Shown: in pieces, positions 30,173 to 40,157 of the stretch
Position numbering within the stretch: position 1 is the stretch's first letter
Layout of the letters: every line of letters starts with the position of its first letter
From: Gammaproteobacteria bacterium
GTDB lineage: Bacteria; Pseudomonadota; Gammaproteobacteria; Chromatiales; Chromatiaceae
Direction of reading: 5' to 3'
DNA length: 64,000 nucleotides
NCBI GenBank assembly: GCA_024275295.1
Contig: JAJRZI010000009.1
Coordinates: 1 to 64,000, forward strand
Notes under the pieces: generated by a model
What the model was told of the DNA's origin: nothing
The model's input: only the letters and a program-made list of their open reading frames with translations
The model's database searches: none
Made by a program: the position numbers and the translations under genes

Positions 30173-30396
30173 AGTGTAAAGATATTGCAAACCATTCCGG
30201 CGATTACCTTGATCATCGCCTGCCTTTTAGTCGACGTCTTGGCATCTGGCTGCATATTATGATGTGTAGCCATTGTCGTCGTTATTTACGCTATCTAAAG
30301 GTCATTAGTGCGCTATTATCAACAACCAAACAACAGGAAGAGAATGAGGTGCCGGTTGATAAAATCATGGCAAGGATTGACAGGGAGAAACGGTAG
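30166..30396 (+). CDS. Small zinc-finger anti-sigma factor
   Basis: A 76-aa protein with HIMMCSHCRRYL (H-x3-C-x2-C), the core of the zinc anti-sigma (ZAS/zf-HC2) motif, with an additional Cys at residue 4. There is no membrane segment, so it would be a soluble anti-sigma factor that could sense oxidation or metal status through the zinc site. Overlap with the sigma gene supports pairing. The remaining C-terminus is short and charged. Confidence 0.8.
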   Translation: MLKCKDIANHSGDYLDHRLPFSRRLGIWLHIMMCSHCRRYLRYLKVISALLSTTKQQEENEVPVDKIMARIDREKR

Positions 30397-30418
30397 CTTT
30401 TTACACCGCTGATCCCTA

Positions 30419-32656
30419 CTACCCCAGCACCTGCGGGCCAAGCACCCGCAATACCTCATCCACCGTTGTTTCTCCTTGGGATACCTTGCACCAGGCATCC
30501 TGGATCAGGCTATTCATTCCACACTTGATGGCAGCTTTTTTCAGTTCGCCGATGCTTGCGCTGGATGCAATGAGATCCTTGAATGCTTCATCGGGCAACA
30601 GGATCTCATAGACGCCGATTCGTCCACGATCACCTGTATTATCACACTGCCTGCAGCCTGCACCTTCATAGGTTTTCAGCTTGTCGGATTCAAACAGCGG
30701 CCCCAGTTGATGCAGCTGTTCCTGTGGTGCCTTGCTGGGAGTTCGACATGCATTACAAATCTTGCGCATAAGTCGTTGAGCGATAACAGCGTCCAGTGCA
30801 GAGGCAATGACATAAGGCTTTAGACCCAAATCAAACAGCCGGGCGACCGAGGCAACCGCTGAATTTGTATGCAGTGTAGAAAAAACCAGGTGTCCGGTCA
30901 GTGCGGCATGAAAGGCCACCTCTGCTGTTTCATAATCACGTATTTCGCCCAGCAACACGACATCCGGATCCTGCCGCAGGATAGCGCGCAGCACTACTGG
31001 AAAATCAAGTCCGATGCGTTCACGCACCATCACCTGACCCGCCATATCCAGATAGTACTCTACCGGATCTTCGATGGTGACATAGTTCTTCTCTGAGGTG
31101 GCATTCTGCCGCAGAAGTGAATAGAGGGTGGTGGTTTTACCACTACCGGTGGGGCCGGTAGCGAGGATCATACCCTGTGGTCGCTTGATTACATTTGAGA
31201 CCTTCTTCAGCTCACTCTTTCCCATTCCCAGTTGATCAATGGTCTGCACCGAGGCATTGCGATCGAGCATGCGCATCACGATCTTTTCACCATTGATAGT
31301 GGGCAGTATGGATATGCGCAGATCAACAATGCGCAGGGGGGTTTTTACAGTGATGCGTCCATCCTGAGGTCTTCTGCGCTCGGTAATATCCAATTCAGAC
31401 ATTACCTTGATGCGTGACACCAGAGAGCGCAGCAGATTAGTTGGGATCTTGATTTTGTCATGCAGTACGCCATCAATACGATAGCGCACCACAACACTTT
31501 TGGTTCGTGGTTGGATATGGATGTCACTGGCATTGTGTCGCACCGCTTCCAGGATGATGGCATTGACCAGACGAATTGCGGGTGGCTCGTCACTGCCACG
31601 CAGCAGATCCTCAATGCTAATGTCATCGTCATCCTCAATAACGACCTCGATCCCTTCAAAGGGATCGGTGCCACCGATCAGGGTTTCAAGATCTTCAAAC
31701 TGGACATCCTGCTCCCCATAGACCTCTGTGATTTTGTCCCTGATATCGTTGGCATTGGCCATCACGGCCTGAATCTTCAGGCCTGTGCTGAAGCAGAGAT
31801 CATCAATCAGCCCCATATCCATGGGATCCGCCATGGCCAGCATCAGCCGTTTATTTTCCTGTTTCAGTGGCAATACCAGTTGGCGTTCACAAAAACGGTG
31901 CGGAATCAGTGAACAGATGGCACTGTCAATCTGGAATTCATTGAGCGAGACCTCATCGATCAGCAGATCTTTTTTAAGGATGGCTCTTATCTTCTTTTCC
32001 GGAACCCACTCTTTTTCAAGCAGTATTTTGATGGTGGGCAATTTCTTTGTCTGCTGCAGCCGGTGGATCTCCTGCAGCTGTTTATCGTTGAGCAGGTTAT
32101 GCTTGTGCAGCATGATGGCAAGCTGGCTGCGGTTGGAGACAGCCAGCCTGGAGAGTGCGGAGATCTCCTTTGTATGCTTTGTATTCTGCTCCACCAGCGC
32201 TTTGTTGCGCTGGATCAAATCATGCTGCTCCAACGCAAGCCCAACTGTTACCCGCAGATCATCATCATTCCAGGGTTTAAGAATAAACTTATAGACGGCA
32301 CCCTCTCTGATTGCGGCCACAACAGCATCAGTATCTGCATGGCCAGTGAGCATGATGCGGATCATCTCCGGGTAGAGCTGCTTGGTGCGCCGCATGAGTT
32401 CACCACCGTTCATGCCGGGCATTTGAAAGTCGGAGATCATGAGCTGGCAGCCCTCTTTAGCCAGCAGTGCAAGGGCCTCTTCACCGTTATTGGCGGTCAG
32501 AATAGTATAGCTCTCCTGCCGAAACACCCGCCTCAGGGCATTGAGCACATTGGGTTCATCATCCACCAGCAGGATCTGGTATCGCTTTGGCTGCTCAAGC
32601 GGCAGGGTCTGCTCTTCGCTCTCTTCACCGGTAAACAGTGATGCATACTGAGACAT
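30419..32656 (-). CDS. Response regulator-GspE/PilB ATPase fusion
   Basis: The first about 140 residues are a receiver domain (ILLVDDEPNVL, LMISDFQMPGMNGGEL, FILKPWND). Then comes a helical linker, an N-terminal T2SSE/MshEN-like domain (LIDEVSLNEFQID, ADPMDMGLID, about 230-330), and a full secretion ATPase domain. ATPase motifs: SDIHIQPR, GPTGSGKTTTLYSL (Walker A near 500), the Asp box and GEIRDYETAEVAF (Walker B near 570), STLHTNSA (His box), and zinc-ribbon cysteines CNAC and CRQC. Thus a motor ATPase that could be switched by phosphorylation. It is the last gene of the large signalling operon. It is distinct from GspE of the T2SS at 55593-57104. Confidence 0.93.
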   Translation of the reverse strand: MSQYASLFTGEESEEQTLPLEQPKRYQILLVDDEPNVLNALRRVFRQESYTILTANNGEEALALLAKEGCQLMISDFQMPGMNGGELMRRTKQLYPEMIRIMLTGHADTDAVVAAIREGAVYKFILKPWNDDDLRVTVGLALEQHDLIQRNKALVEQNTKHTKEISALSRLAVSNRSQLAIMLHKHNLLNDKQLQEIHRLQQTKKLPTIKILLEKEWVPEKKIRAILKKDLLIDEVSLNEFQIDSAICSLIPHRFCERQLVLPLKQENKRLMLAMADPMDMGLIDDLCFSTGLKIQAVMANANDIRDKITEVYGEQDVQFEDLETLIGGTDPFEGIEVVIEDDDDISIEDLLRGSDEPPAIRLVNAIILEAVRHNASDIHIQPRTKSVVVRYRIDGVLHDKIKIPTNLLRSLVSRIKVMSELDITERRRPQDGRITVKTPLRIVDLRISILPTINGEKIVMRMLDRNASVQTIDQLGMGKSELKKVSNVIKRPQGMILATGPTGSGKTTTLYSLLRQNATSEKNYVTIEDPVEYYLDMAGQVMVRERIGLDFPVVLRAILRQDPDVVLLGEIRDYETAEVAFHAALTGHLVFSTLHTNSAVASVARLFDLGLKPYVIASALDAVIAQRLMRKICNACRTPSKAPQEQLHQLGPLFESDKLKTYEGAGCRQCDNTGDRGRIGVYEILLPDEAFKDLIASSASIGELKKAAIKCGMNSLIQDAWCKVSQGETTVDEVLRVLGPQVLG

Positions 32657-32659
32657 GGG

Positions 32660-33877
32660 TTAACCCTTTACTGGAAGCCGAATGGTGAAAGTGGTGCCAG
32701 TGCCGACCTGGCTCTCTACATCGATGCTGCCCCCACGGCTGGTGATAATGTCATTACTCACAGTTAATCCCAGTCCGGTGCCATGCCCCACTTCATGTGT
32801 GGTAAAAAAGGGGTCAAAAATCCGGGACAGCTTCTCTTCAGGTATCCCTTTTCCATTGTCAATGATTTGTACTGTAATCGTGTCGCCGATCACCGCTTAT
32901 GCCACCGTAATCCGTCCCCATTCACCCTCCATGGCCTGGGCGCTGTTTTGCAGCATATTCAGAAATACCTGTCCCAAGTGGCCAGGATTGCAGTGCAGAA
33001 GGGGCAGCGGTTCAAGTTGCAACACCAGCTCTGCCTTCTGGTTGATCTGGCTTGAGGCAACATGGCTTACCGTTTCAATCAGATGGTTGATATCTGTAAG
33101 TTCATCCTCTGCATGATCGACGTTAGAGAACTCCTTCAGATCCGCAACAATTCGGGCCACTCGATCAACACCGTTGATATTCTCCTGCACCAGTGTCTGG
33201 AAATCTTCCAACAGGAAATCAATATCCTCCTTTTGCCAGGCTTCAGTAAGCGGAACGCCTTGCTTAAGCGCCCGGGCAAAACGTTCAAACTGTTTTACAT
33301 ATTGCTCTGCCGTCTGCATGTTGCTGCGAACAAAACCGATGGGGTTGTTGATCTCATGCGCTACACCCGCAGCCAGCTGCCCTACCGAGGCCAGTTTCTC
33401 TGCCTGGAAGAGTTGTCGCTGAGCACCCTCTATGACATGCACCTGCTCCTCTACCCGCTGTTCCAGATGCTCAGTCAATTCACGCAGGCGTGCTTCAGAT
33501 TCAGCCAGCGCCTGATGTTTCTGCTGTAGCTGTTCAAAATCTGCATGCACGGCCTCCAGATGCAGAGAGGATGCCATTTGGTAACGTTGCGCTGTCTTCA
33601 ATAACTGCTCAATTATCCTCCCTACAGCACAGGCTCTGTCAGCATCACTGCTTTCCAGGTAGCCGACAGGTTCAATTTCAATAGTTATAGGGGTGCGCTG
33701 TACCACCCGCGCCGCCAGCTCCTGACCCAGTACAGGCTCACCTGACAGATCAACCAGCCGGGCATCCTCTCCCAACAGGGTTTGGATCGCCTGTGAAAGC
33801 GTTGTCTGATCAATATCGGATAGCAGCTCTTTCAGCTGGAGTTCACGGTCGAATGTTTTGTCAGGAAGGATATGCAT
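32660..33877 (-). pseudogene. Cytosolic HEINNP-type histidine kinase, interrupted by in-frame TAA
   Basis: No membrane segment. The first about 130 residues are unrecognised; then comes a coiled coil, the HisKA-like dimerisation helix with the phosphoacceptor His in VAHEINNP (about 175), and the HATPase (FLNMLQNSAQAMEG). In-frame TAA at 32897-32899 (codon 327) cuts the ATPase domain. The same frame then continues with the rest of it: VQIIDNGKG, FDPFFTT, GTGLGLTVSND. The frame shows no second lesion. Without readthrough the product would lack the ATP-binding G boxes and be inactive. It lies between the MglA-like GTPase gene and the REC-GspE gene with 2-3 bp gaps, so it was an integral part of the operon. 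Confidence 0.88.
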
Positions 33878-33879
33878 GG

Positions 33880-34536
33880 CTACTCACCTATGCCGCCTGT
33901 TACTGAAGAGATAAACGCCTCTTCTGTCACAGCGTGTTCCGACTTCAGCTGAAACCGCCGCTCCATTTGCAGATAGAGTTGCCTGAGCAGCTCACTGAAT
34001 GTCTCCTGAACACCCTGCCCGGTAAGTGCAGAACTAAAAAAAACCGGCCATTTTGCCTTGCCCCAGCGGCGGTTGATCTCATCCTCGGTGACGATATTGG
34101 GCAGATCCCGTTTGTTGTATTGCACCACTAGGGGTAGCGATGCAAAATCCAGCCCGACGCGGGCGGCATTATCGATCAGATTCTGGAAGGATTCTGCATT
34201 GTTGGTTCCCTGGTTCTGTTGCGAGTCCGCAATGAATGCAACGCCATCAGCCCGTGACAAGACCGCTTTACGGGTTCCATCATGGGCCACCTGACCGGGA
34301 ACCGTGAATAGCTTGAACTTGATGAGCAGCCCTGAAGGCGCACGAAAACCAAGCGGCAGCAGATCGAAAAAGAGCGTGCGGTCATTTTTGGTCTCAAGGG
34401 TCATCATCTCTCCCTTGAGTTCTGGCGAGAGCAGATCATGCAGGCGCATCAGGTTAGTGGTTTTGCCACTCAGCGCCGGCCCGTAATAGACGAGCTTGAT
34501 GGTGAGCTTTTGCTGTTGCTCATTATACTCAGCCAT
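33880..34536 (-). CDS. MglA-like small Ras-family GTPase
   Basis: A 218-aa protein with the P-loop GPALSGKTT (about residues 19-27), a switch region, DxxG replaced by TVPGQ (about residue 77), and the base-recognition NKRD. These features are typical of bacterial MglA-type GTPases, which set cell polarity and direct motility or polar machinery such as type IV pili. No MglB/Roadblock GAP gene is adjacent. The neighbours, a receiver-domain protein, kinases and a secretion ATPase, suggest that here the GTPase works with phosphorelay signals. Confidence 0.88.
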   Translation of the reverse strand: MAEYNEQQQKLTIKLVYYGPALSGKTTNLMRLHDLLSPELKGEMMTLETKNDRTLFFDLLPLGFRAPSGLLIKFKLFTVPGQVAHDGTRKAVLSRADGVAFIADSQQNQGTNNAESFQNLIDNAARVGLDFASLPLVVQYNKRDLPNIVTEDEINRRWGKAKWPVFFSSALTGQGVQETFSELLRQLYLQMERRFQLKSEHAVTEEAFISSVTGGIGE

Positions 34537-34544
34537 GAGCCATC

Positions 34545-35084
34545 CTAAACATCATCCTCATTGAGCACGATGGCGCCATCCTCTGTCCAGTCAACGTGGG
34601 TGATGCCAGGGGATTCCGCCTCCAGCTCAGCCAGCACCCTGGACTGCTCATCCAGCTGCTTCTGCTGCATCCTGACCTGATCGGCCAGACGCCGGTTTTC
34701 AACCACTATGGCCCGGTGCTCCAGCGCCTGTTCTATGGTGCAACGCAGATCGTAATCCTGCCAGGGTTTATTGATGAAACGAAAGATCTCAGCCTTGTTG
34801 ATCCCCCCCAACAGCCCTTCAAGATCAGAATAACCGCTCAGGATCAGGCGCATCGCTTCGGGTTGCAGCGCCTTGGCTTGCACCAGAAATTCAACGCCAT
34901 TCATCTCAGGCATGCGGTAGTCAGAGAGAAACAGGTCAAAATCAGCCTCTTGCACTCGTTTCAAGGCATCCTTGCCATTACTGAAAACTTCAATTTCCCA
35001 ACCTGTACCTCTCCTCAGGCTACGTTTGAGCGCACTCAAGATATGCTCTTCATCATCAACGATCATCAGGCGGTGCATTTTCAT
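34545..35084 (-). CDS. Single-receiver response regulator with C-terminal helix
   Basis: A receiver domain (about residues 5-125) with LMIVDDEEHIL, the phosphoacceptor in LFLSDYRMPEMNG and the conserved Lys in FINKPW. A coiled-coil-like helix (RLADQVRMQQKQLDEQ) and an acidic tail follow. No output domain, so it probably acts by protein-protein contact, perhaps on the adjacent GTPase. The start overlaps the preceding REC/HD-GYP gene (4 bp), and the MglA-like gene follows 8 bp later. Confidence 0.9.
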   Translation of the reverse strand: MKMHRLMIVDDEEHILSALKRSLRRGTGWEIEVFSNGKDALKRVQEADFDLFLSDYRMPEMNGVEFLVQAKALQPEAMRLILSGYSDLEGLLGGINKAEIFRFINKPWQDYDLRCTIEQALEHRAIVVENRRLADQVRMQQKQLDEQSRVLAELEAESPGITHVDWTEDGAIVLNEDDV

Positions 35085-36442
35085 AATCCTCTTTGTTCGA
35101 TAATATAGATGTCCAGATCCTCATCGAGCGCCCTTTCCAGATCCTGTACACGCTGAATCAGACTATCATCCAATACATGCCCCTTGGAGAGCAGTAACAC
35201 TTTATCCTGGGCAATCAGGTCATGCGCCAAAACCATGCCAACAGCCAGTCCATTCGATTTGACAAGGCGTATCACCTCTTTAGGCGTGGGCAGCTCAGAT
35301 GTTTTGAGCATATCCAAAAAGAGATCCATCAACTCTGGATCATAGCGTTTGCCTCTGTTTTTCAGTAGATAATGCTTTGCCCCACTCTGGGTATAGGTCT
35401 TGCGGGAGAAGGTGCCCTGCAACATCTCATCATAATCATTTGCCAGGGCGATAATCCGGGCGCCTAAAGGTATTGCATCCTGGCTGAGCCTGTCTGGATA
35501 GCCACTCCCATCGTAATACTCGTGCTGGCTTCGGATTAACCGGGCTGCAACCTGCAGATTATCCAGCCCCATAAGCAGTCCTTCACCGATCACAGGGTGT
35601 TTTGCAACTTGCTCCCGGTCCTCTTTTGCCAGTTCATTAAAGGGTTTATTGATAAGCGTATCAGGCAGCCCGACCTTGCCAATGTTGTGTAACAGACCGG
35701 CAAATAACACCTGCAGTGCTGTCTCACTGTCCATGCCCACTTTAAGTGCCAGTGTGCGCGCCAGATCTGCCACCCGCTGCGCATGTCCGGTTGATGCGCC
35801 TTCCCGTAGCTCTATGATGCTGGAAAACACCTTGATGGAGCTGACATAGTTGCTTTTCAGGGATTTATGCGCCGTCTCCAGCAGCCCCATTGTTTGACGC
35901 AGCTCTTGGGTGCGTTGCTGGACCTTCTCCTCCAGATTGGCATTGAATGCCTGCAGCTCTCTATTTTGTCTCTCTGTTAATGCCCGCAGGCGTTTTCGTT
36001 CTTGCTCCAGGAAACGCTGCTCCAGGGCATGACGAACTGAAAGTTTAATATCATTCTCATCCCATGGCTTGCTGATATATTTGTAGATCTTGCCGACATT
36101 AATGGCTGCGATAGTGGATTCCATATCAGCATAACCGGTCAGCAGGATGCGTACTGTCTCCGGCCACCGTTCCGCAACCCTGGCAAGAAAGGTGGCACCA
36201 TCCATCTCCGGCATGCGCATATCGGAAATGATCAGATCAACTGCACTGTTCTCCATTATTTCCAACCCTTCCTTGCCACCTGGCGCAACCAGGATTTTGT
36301 AGCCAAGAGGCCGAAACAGACGCCGCAGTGATGACAAAATATTTGTCTCATCATCAACAAACAGCAGTGTTGCAGATGAGATGGCCCGCTCAAGGCTCTC
36401 ATCAGTGGTGTCTGTTACAGGGTTTATATCTGACCTGGCCAC
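35081..36442 (-). CDS. RpfG-like REC/HD-GYP protein with degenerate active site
   Basis: Receiver domain (LLFVDDETNIL, LIISDMRMPEMDG, YISKPWDE) to about residue 140, a coiled coil, then an HD-GYP domain (about 205-380), and a C-terminal extension (SNGLAVGMVLAHD). The HD-GYP family degrades cyclic di-GMP. Here the HD pair is HN (LLHNIGKVG; Asn codon at 35684-35686) and the HHE motif reads QHEYYDGSGYP, so two of the metal ligands are missing. The protein is probably not a working phosphodiesterase and may serve as a receptor or scaffold. GTG start at 36442 overlaps the preceding stop by one base. Confidence 0.9.
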   Translation of the reverse strand: MARSDINPVTDTTDESLERAISSATLLFVDDETNILSSLRRLFRPLGYKILVAPGGKEGLEIMENSAVDLIISDMRMPEMDGATFLARVAERWPETVRILLTGYADMESTIAAINVGKIYKYISKPWDENDIKLSVRHALEQRFLEQERKRLRALTERQNRELQAFNANLEEKVQQRTQELRQTMGLLETAHKSLKSNYVSSIKVFSSIIELREGASTGHAQRVADLARTLALKVGMDSETALQVLFAGLLHNIGKVGLPDTLINKPFNELAKEDREQVAKHPVIGEGLLMGLDNLQVAARLIRSQHEYYDGSGYPDRLSQDAIPLGARIIALANDYDEMLQGTFSRKTYTQSGAKHYLLKNRGKRYDPELMDLFLDMLKTSELPTPKEVIRLVKSNGLAVGMVLAHDLIAQDKVLLLSKGHVLDDSLIQRVQDLERALDEDLDIYIIEQRGL

Positions 36443-37923
36443 TAGCTTTCCGCTTTTTTCTCAGATTGCGCTATAGGCAGTCGGATGCGAAAGGTGGTGC
36501 CCTTACCCGGCTCACTCTCAACACTGATGCTGCCGTTGTGCTTCTGGATAATAGTGTAAGAGAGTGACAGTCCCAGCCCTGTCCCTTTGCCTACGCCTTT
36601 GGTGGTGAAGAATGGATCAAAGATCTTTTGTTGTGTGGCGGCATCCATACCCTTGCCGGTATCTTCCACCGATACCCAGACATGATCCCCCTCTGTGCCA
36701 GTACGGATGGTGATGGTTCCCCGCTCATCAATGGCATGCGCTGCATTAACCAGCAGATTCATGAACACCTGATTGAGCTGTGAGATAATGCACTCCACTT
36801 CTGGAATATCTCCGTAATCCTTTACCACCTCCGCTCTGTATTTGATCTCATTATTGACGATATTGAGCGTACTGTTCAGCCCATGATGCAGATCCGCCCA
36901 TTGCCACTCATCCTCTTACACATGGGCAAACTCCTTGAGATCCTGGACGATCTGTTTGACCCGGGTAACACCTTCCTGTGATTCGTCTATCAGGTTTTTG
37001 AGGTCCTCTTTGAGAAAATCCAGATCCACCTCCTGCTTTACTGCCTGGATACGTTGTCGAGTCTGTTCATCACTCAGTTTATCTTCAGCCTGCTCATAGT
37101 GGTCAAGCAGCCTGAACAGATCCTCCAGGGCATGCTTCAAGGAGCCGATATTGGAGTTGATATAGCCCACGGGGTTGTTGATCTCATGCGCAACACCGGC
37201 TGCCAGCTGCCCAATAGAGGCCATCTTTTCTGATTGCAAAAGCTGGGCCTGCGCATCTTGCAGTTGTTGAACCAGTTGCTCCTGCTCCTCCTTCTCTTTC
37301 CGCAGCTTAGTCTCTATGATCTGCTGCTCATTGGTATAACGGCGCACCACCCACACCCCGATGATGGAGGACGAGAGGGTGAGCAAGACAACAACAGCAA
37401 GGCTGTAGAGCATCTGTGTGCGCAGCTTGTTGCTCCACTCATCATAGGCCTCAACCAACCTGCGCGATGCCTCTTTGAGCTTGGGAAGACCGCTGACCAA
37501 ACTCTGGTAGGCACCCTGCCCCTCTTCACTTCCAACTGGTTTCTCAATGATCAGGTTTACACGTGGTTTTACATCCAGCCAGATGCTTTTAACAGCGGCC
37601 AATTCATCTGTCAGCTCTATTGGCAGGGGCGGCAGATGCCGATGCCTCCGCTGGCCGCCATGTTCAAATATCTCCAGGTTGGAATCAAACGCGGCCATGG
37701 TCTCTGACAGCTCTCTTTTATCCTCTTCCTGCCCGATACGCACCATATTAGCGAAGGTCAGCAGATCCTGACTCAGCTTACGCTGCAATCCTGTGGTATT
37801 GATGAAAGTGCTGTCATGCTTTGTCTCAAGCATAAACCAGTAAAAGAGGCCAAGCGCCAGCAGGGTGACGATAGTGGGCATGATGAACGCCAGGCGCATC
37901 TTGTTTCTGGTTGTCAGTATCAT
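36442..37923 (-). pseudogene. Membrane histidine kinase, interrupted by in-frame TAA
   Basis: Transmembrane segment 1 (about residues 10-29), a periplasmic helical region with [14 protein letters not shown] like nitrate/pili sensor domains (PilJ type), segment 2 (about 172-195), a coiled coil, and a HisKA-like domain with [15 protein letters not shown] (about 246). TAA at 36916-36918 stops the protein at 335 aa. The frame then continues without interruption as EDEWQWADL through the whole HATPase ([24 protein letters not shown]) to 36442. The segment is closely similar to the corresponding region of the next kinase upstream, which has no stop there. Overlaps both flanking genes. Confidence 0.9.
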
Positions 37924-40025
37924 TGTGTATCCAACGCTTCTGACGTGGCTTCTTTTGCCTGTTTTATGGGTAGCCGCACCCTGAAACAGGTGCCTTTGCC
38001 TACTTCACTATCCACTGTGATCATGCCACCATGGCGCTCAATAATGCTGTAGGAGAGTGAAAGCCCAAGGCCTGTGCCTTTACCTACAGGCTTGGTTGTG
38101 TAGAAGGGGTCGAATATGCGGGAGAGTGCCGCAGGTTCAATCCCCTTGCCGGTATCAGCAATCTCCACCCAGACCCAGTCATCGCCCTCTGTGCCGGTGC
38201 GTATGGTGATGGAACCACGCTCTTCGATTGCATGGGCACCATTGACCATCAGGTTCATAAATACCTGATTGAGCTGTGAGCCGATGCACTCTATCTGAGG
38301 GATGCCGGCATACTCCTTGACCACATCTGCCTTATATTTGATCTCGTTGTGGACGATGTTGAGCGTGCTGTCCAGCCCTGTCTCCAGATCAGCCCAATGC
38401 CATTCGGTACTGTCCAGACGGGAGAAGTCCTTGAGGTCGTTGACGATCTGTTTGACCCGGAGAATACCTTCATCAGACTCTTCAAGCAGGCTCTTGATAT
38501 CCTCTTTCAGAAACTCAAGATCCAGCTCCTGCTCCAGGTTTTGCACCTCCTGGCGCACGGGATGCTCCTCTGGCACCAGCGCCTCCAGTTTTTTGTATCC
38601 CTCCAGTAGCGAAAACAGATCTGTCACATACTGTCGTAGCGATCCCATATTGGAGTTGATATAGCCTACCGGGTTGTTGATCTCATGGGCGACACCCGCA
38701 GCCAGCTGGCCAATAGAGGCCATCTTTTCCGATTGCAGCAGCTGGGTGTGGGCATCCTGAAGTTTGTCGATCAATGCCTGCTGCTTTTGTTCAATAACCT
38801 TGCGTTTGGTAATGTCCCGAAATACGGTAATAGACCCCGCATAACCGGTGTCATCAATCATGGGGGAAACCACGAAGGCGATAGGCAGGGTTGTGCCATC
38901 CTGCCGATAGAAGGTGCCATCCTCCTCACGATAGGTGCGAAATCCATGCAAGGCTCTAAGCACCGGATTTCCCTCCTGCTCTGATACCGCTTCATCTATC
39001 ATGCGTCTATAAGCTATCTCATGTATATCCTCTCCAATCAGGCCGTCATCTTCACACCCAATCAGGGTACGGGCCTCTGAATTGATAAAGGTGATTTTTC
39101 CTGTTGAATCACCTGCGATGATGCCATCACCAATGGAGTAGGTGAGGTTCTGCAGGAAGGCGCCCTCTTTCGATAACTCTCGCTCAACCTCTTTAAGTGT
39201 GGTGATGTTGCTGTGTATGGAGACATTTTTATAGGGTTTGCCCATGGGATCCAGAAAGGGAACGATGGTTGTATCCAGCCAGATCAGGTCGCCGCTTTTG
39301 GTACGATTACAAACCTCACCATTCCAGACCTCACCTGCCGTCAGTGTTTCCCACATCGTCTTGAAAAAACCGTCAGTATGGTGGTCTGATTTAAGCATAC
39401 TGTGATCCTGTCCCAGCAGCTCGTCCCGGCTATACCCCGTACTCTCGCAGAAACGGTCGTTTACATAGATAATTTTACCCGCCACATCAGTGATACTGAC
39501 GCTGGCATGTTGATCCATTGCAAACTTCTGATAATGCAACTCCCGCTCAGCTGTGGCGCGCTCAATGATGCCGCCCAGGGTATTAGCCACCATGGTTAAA
39601 AATGCCTCTTCATTTATCCCCCGCTCATGGCCTGCACCAACATAGACATTAAGCACACCCAGCATCTTTTCACGCGAGATGATGGGCATACAGTAGTGGC
39701 CGTGGTCTGCCATCCCCTCAAAGCGCACGGTATGCCCTTCATCCAGATGTCCTCTGAATACCGTTGCACCTGTTTTTGCCGCAGTGCCGCACAGACAGTG
39801 GCCCAAGGGAACCTGAGCACACATTGTCAGCAGTGTGTCAGCCAGCCCATGCTGAGCCTTCATCTCCAGTTTCTGCGTCTGCTCATTGTAAAGAAAGATG
39901 GCACCCTTACCCTGTACCGATAGCCAGGGGATAGAGATCAGCAGTTTGATGACTTTATCCAGCTGCTCTTCCAGAGTTATCGGCTCCAGTGATATTTGCA
40001 GGATTTCACTGATCGCTTTTTGCAC
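37920..40025 (-). CDS. GAF-PAS-PAS histidine kinase; N-terminal frame broken by TAA
   Basis: Domains: GAF (about residues 15-160, [12 protein letters not shown]), PAS (about 165-280, [12 protein letters not shown]), second PAS (about 285-410), coiled coil, HisKA-like [15 protein letters not shown] (about 447), and HATPase ([16 protein letters not shown]). It is cytosolic. The intact frame starts at GTG 40025, but the natural start appears to be ATG 40106. That reads MSRQSRHSKEL, then TAA (40071-40073), then QSLKVSQAQIAND in the same frame, a coiled-coil lead-in normal for such kinases. If translation restarts at the GTG the kinase core is complete. Stop overlaps the next gene (ATGA). Confidence 0.88.
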   Translation of the reverse strand: MQKAISEILQISLEPITLEEQLDKVIKLLISIPWLSVQGKGAIFLYNEQTQKLEMKAQHGLADTLLTMCAQVPLGHCLCGTAAKTGATVFRGHLDEGHTVRFEGMADHGHYCMPIISREKMLGVLNVYVGAGHERGINEEAFLTMVANTLGGIIERATAERELHYQKFAMDQHASVSITDVAGKIIYVNDRFCESTGYSRDELLGQDHSMLKSDHHTDGFFKTMWETLTAGEVWNGEVCNRTKSGDLIWLDTTIVPFLDPMGKPYKNVSIHSNITTLKEVERELSKEGAFLQNLTYSIGDGIIAGDSTGKITFINSEARTLIGCEDDGLIGEDIHEIAYRRMIDEAVSEQEGNPVLRALHGFRTYREEDGTFYRQDGTTLPIAFVVSPMIDDTGYAGSITVFRDITKRKVIEQKQQALIDKLQDAHTQLLQSEKMASIGQLAAGVAHEINNPVGYINSNMGSLRQYVTDLFSLLEGYKKLEALVPEEHPVRQEVQNLEQELDLEFLKEDIKSLLEESDEGILRVKQIVNDLKDFSRLDSTEWHWADLETGLDSTLNIVHNEIKYKADVVKEYAGIPQIECIGSQLNQVFMNLMVNGAHAIEERGSITIRTGTEGDDWVWVEIADTGKGIEPAALSRIFDPFYTTKPVGKGTGLGLSLSYSIIERHGGMITVDSEVGKGTCFRVRLPIKQAKEATSEALDTQ

Positions 40026-40105
40026 ATGGACATCATTCGCTATCTGAGCCTGTGATACCTTCAGGCTCTGTTAAAGTTCTTTGGAATGTCTGCTTTGTCT
40101 GCTCA

Positions 40106-40153
40106 TCAGACGCTACCTTTTTTGCCGGATGCCATCTTGATTTTTTTGTTCAT
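40106..40153 (-). CDS. Possible 15-aa coupling peptide
   Basis: A very short frame rich in Lys (MNKKIKMASGKKGSV) starts 4 bp after the HDOD gene stop and overlaps the natural kinase start (TGATG). It could serve translational coupling. Too short to be certain it is translated. Confidence 0.2.
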   Translation of the reverse strand: MNKKIKMASGKKGSV

Positions 40154-40157
40154 TGGA

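Noticed and set aside
32660-32893. Separate small ATPase-domain gene
   Set aside because: It is the in-frame continuation of the kinase before it, with only one stop codon between; the GTG start has no ribosome-binding site.
36442-36828. Separate small HATPase gene
   Set aside because: Same frame as the upstream kinase, which reads through to it except for one TAA.
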